DNA from: Mariprofundaceae bacterium
GTDB taxonomy: Bacteria; Pseudomonadota; Zetaproteobacteria; Mariprofundales; Mariprofundaceae
NCBI GenBank assembly: GCA_030950865.1
Contig: JAUZQR010000082.1
Location: 1 to 6,413 of the forward strand
Length of the DNA stretch: 6,413 nucleotides
Reading direction: 5' to 3'
A program made the translations under genes and the position numbers. The notes beneath the pieces were generated by a model, which made no database searches, was not told where the DNA came from, and saw nothing but the letters and a program-made list of their open reading frames with translations. The stretch's first letter is position 1; every line of letters begins with the position of its first letter. Below are positions 6,282 to 6,413 of the stretch, piece by piece.

Positions 6282-6413
6282 ATGTTGAAAGTAAGCTTGG
6301 ATGAAATGAGAAGTATTGCCATATTAGAGCCCAATGGTGAGTTGTCCGAAGAAGATTTTAAGTCTGCAACCAGGGTGATTGATGCATATTTGGAAAAATC
6401 AGGGGAGTTGAGT
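6282..6413 (+). CDS. SpoIIAA-like / STAS-domain protein, N-terminal part (runs off window)
   Basis: The first 44 codons of a gene with GGAGGT at 6272-6277, four bases before the ATG. The product starts MLKVSLDEMRSIAILEPNGE, then LSEEDFKSATRVIDAYLEK. The order of a short strand, an 'I-A-I-L-E-P-x-G-x-L-S-x-x-D-F' turn and an amphipathic helix containing 'IDAYLE' is typical of the small SpoIIAA-like (STAS/SEC14-type) proteins of proteobacteria, usually about 120 residues and of unknown role. The assignment comes from recognising the N-terminus alone, and the rest of the fold is outside the window. Confidence 0.65.
   Translation, partial: MLKVSLDEMRSIAILEPNGELSEEDFKSATRVIDAYLEKSGELS

Overview
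The window looks like chromosome from a Gram-negative bacterium, probably an aquatic proteobacterium. The thioredoxin reductase, the ~175-residue family I pyrophosphatase, the HigBA module and the YhiN/HI0933-type flavoprotein are all of proteobacterial type. Zetaproteobacteria or an environmental gammaproteobacterium would fit, but I cannot settle this without a search. Coding is dense, base composition is moderate, and Shine-Dalgarno sites are clear before most genes. There are no RNA genes, CRISPR arrays or complete insertion sequences.

Layout. (a) 1-438: the last 15 codons of a HigB-type toxin, then a complete HigA-type antitoxin. (b) 594-1529: thioredoxin reductase trxB, ending in a strong hairpin terminator at 1556-1593. 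(c) 1597-2061, minus strand: a short YkuD-domain L,D-transpeptidase without a signal peptide, convergent with trxB and divergent from ppa. (d) 2157-2684: soluble inorganic pyrophosphatase ppa, followed by a perfect 10-bp hairpin with a U-tract at 2728-2758. (e) 2778-4778: a membrane-bound ion-pumping pyrophosphatase (hppA), full length for its family at 666 codons but interrupted at codon 605 by an in-frame TGA that replaces a conserved glycine. (f) 4781-4990: a non-coding interval organised as a nested palindrome with a REP/MITE-like core. (g) 5030-6217: a BaiN/YhiN-family flavoprotein. (h) 6282-6413: the start of a SpoIIAA-like/STAS protein that runs off the window.

How the genes relate. 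ppa and hppA are adjacent and co-oriented, and both consume pyrophosphate: one dissipates the energy as heat, the other conserves it as an ion gradient. The ppa-end terminator hairpin stops only a few bases before the hppA Shine-Dalgarno. hppA must therefore be expressed by read-through of that hairpin or from a promoter overlapping it, so it could act as an attenuator. If the TGA is real, the 604-residue product lacks catalytic Asp/Lys residues at the C-terminus, and only read-through would give an active pump.

The strongest points for follow-up are the internal hppA stop, the hairpin in front of hppA and the 210-bp nested palindrome. I see no convincing evidence of a wholly new multi-gene system.
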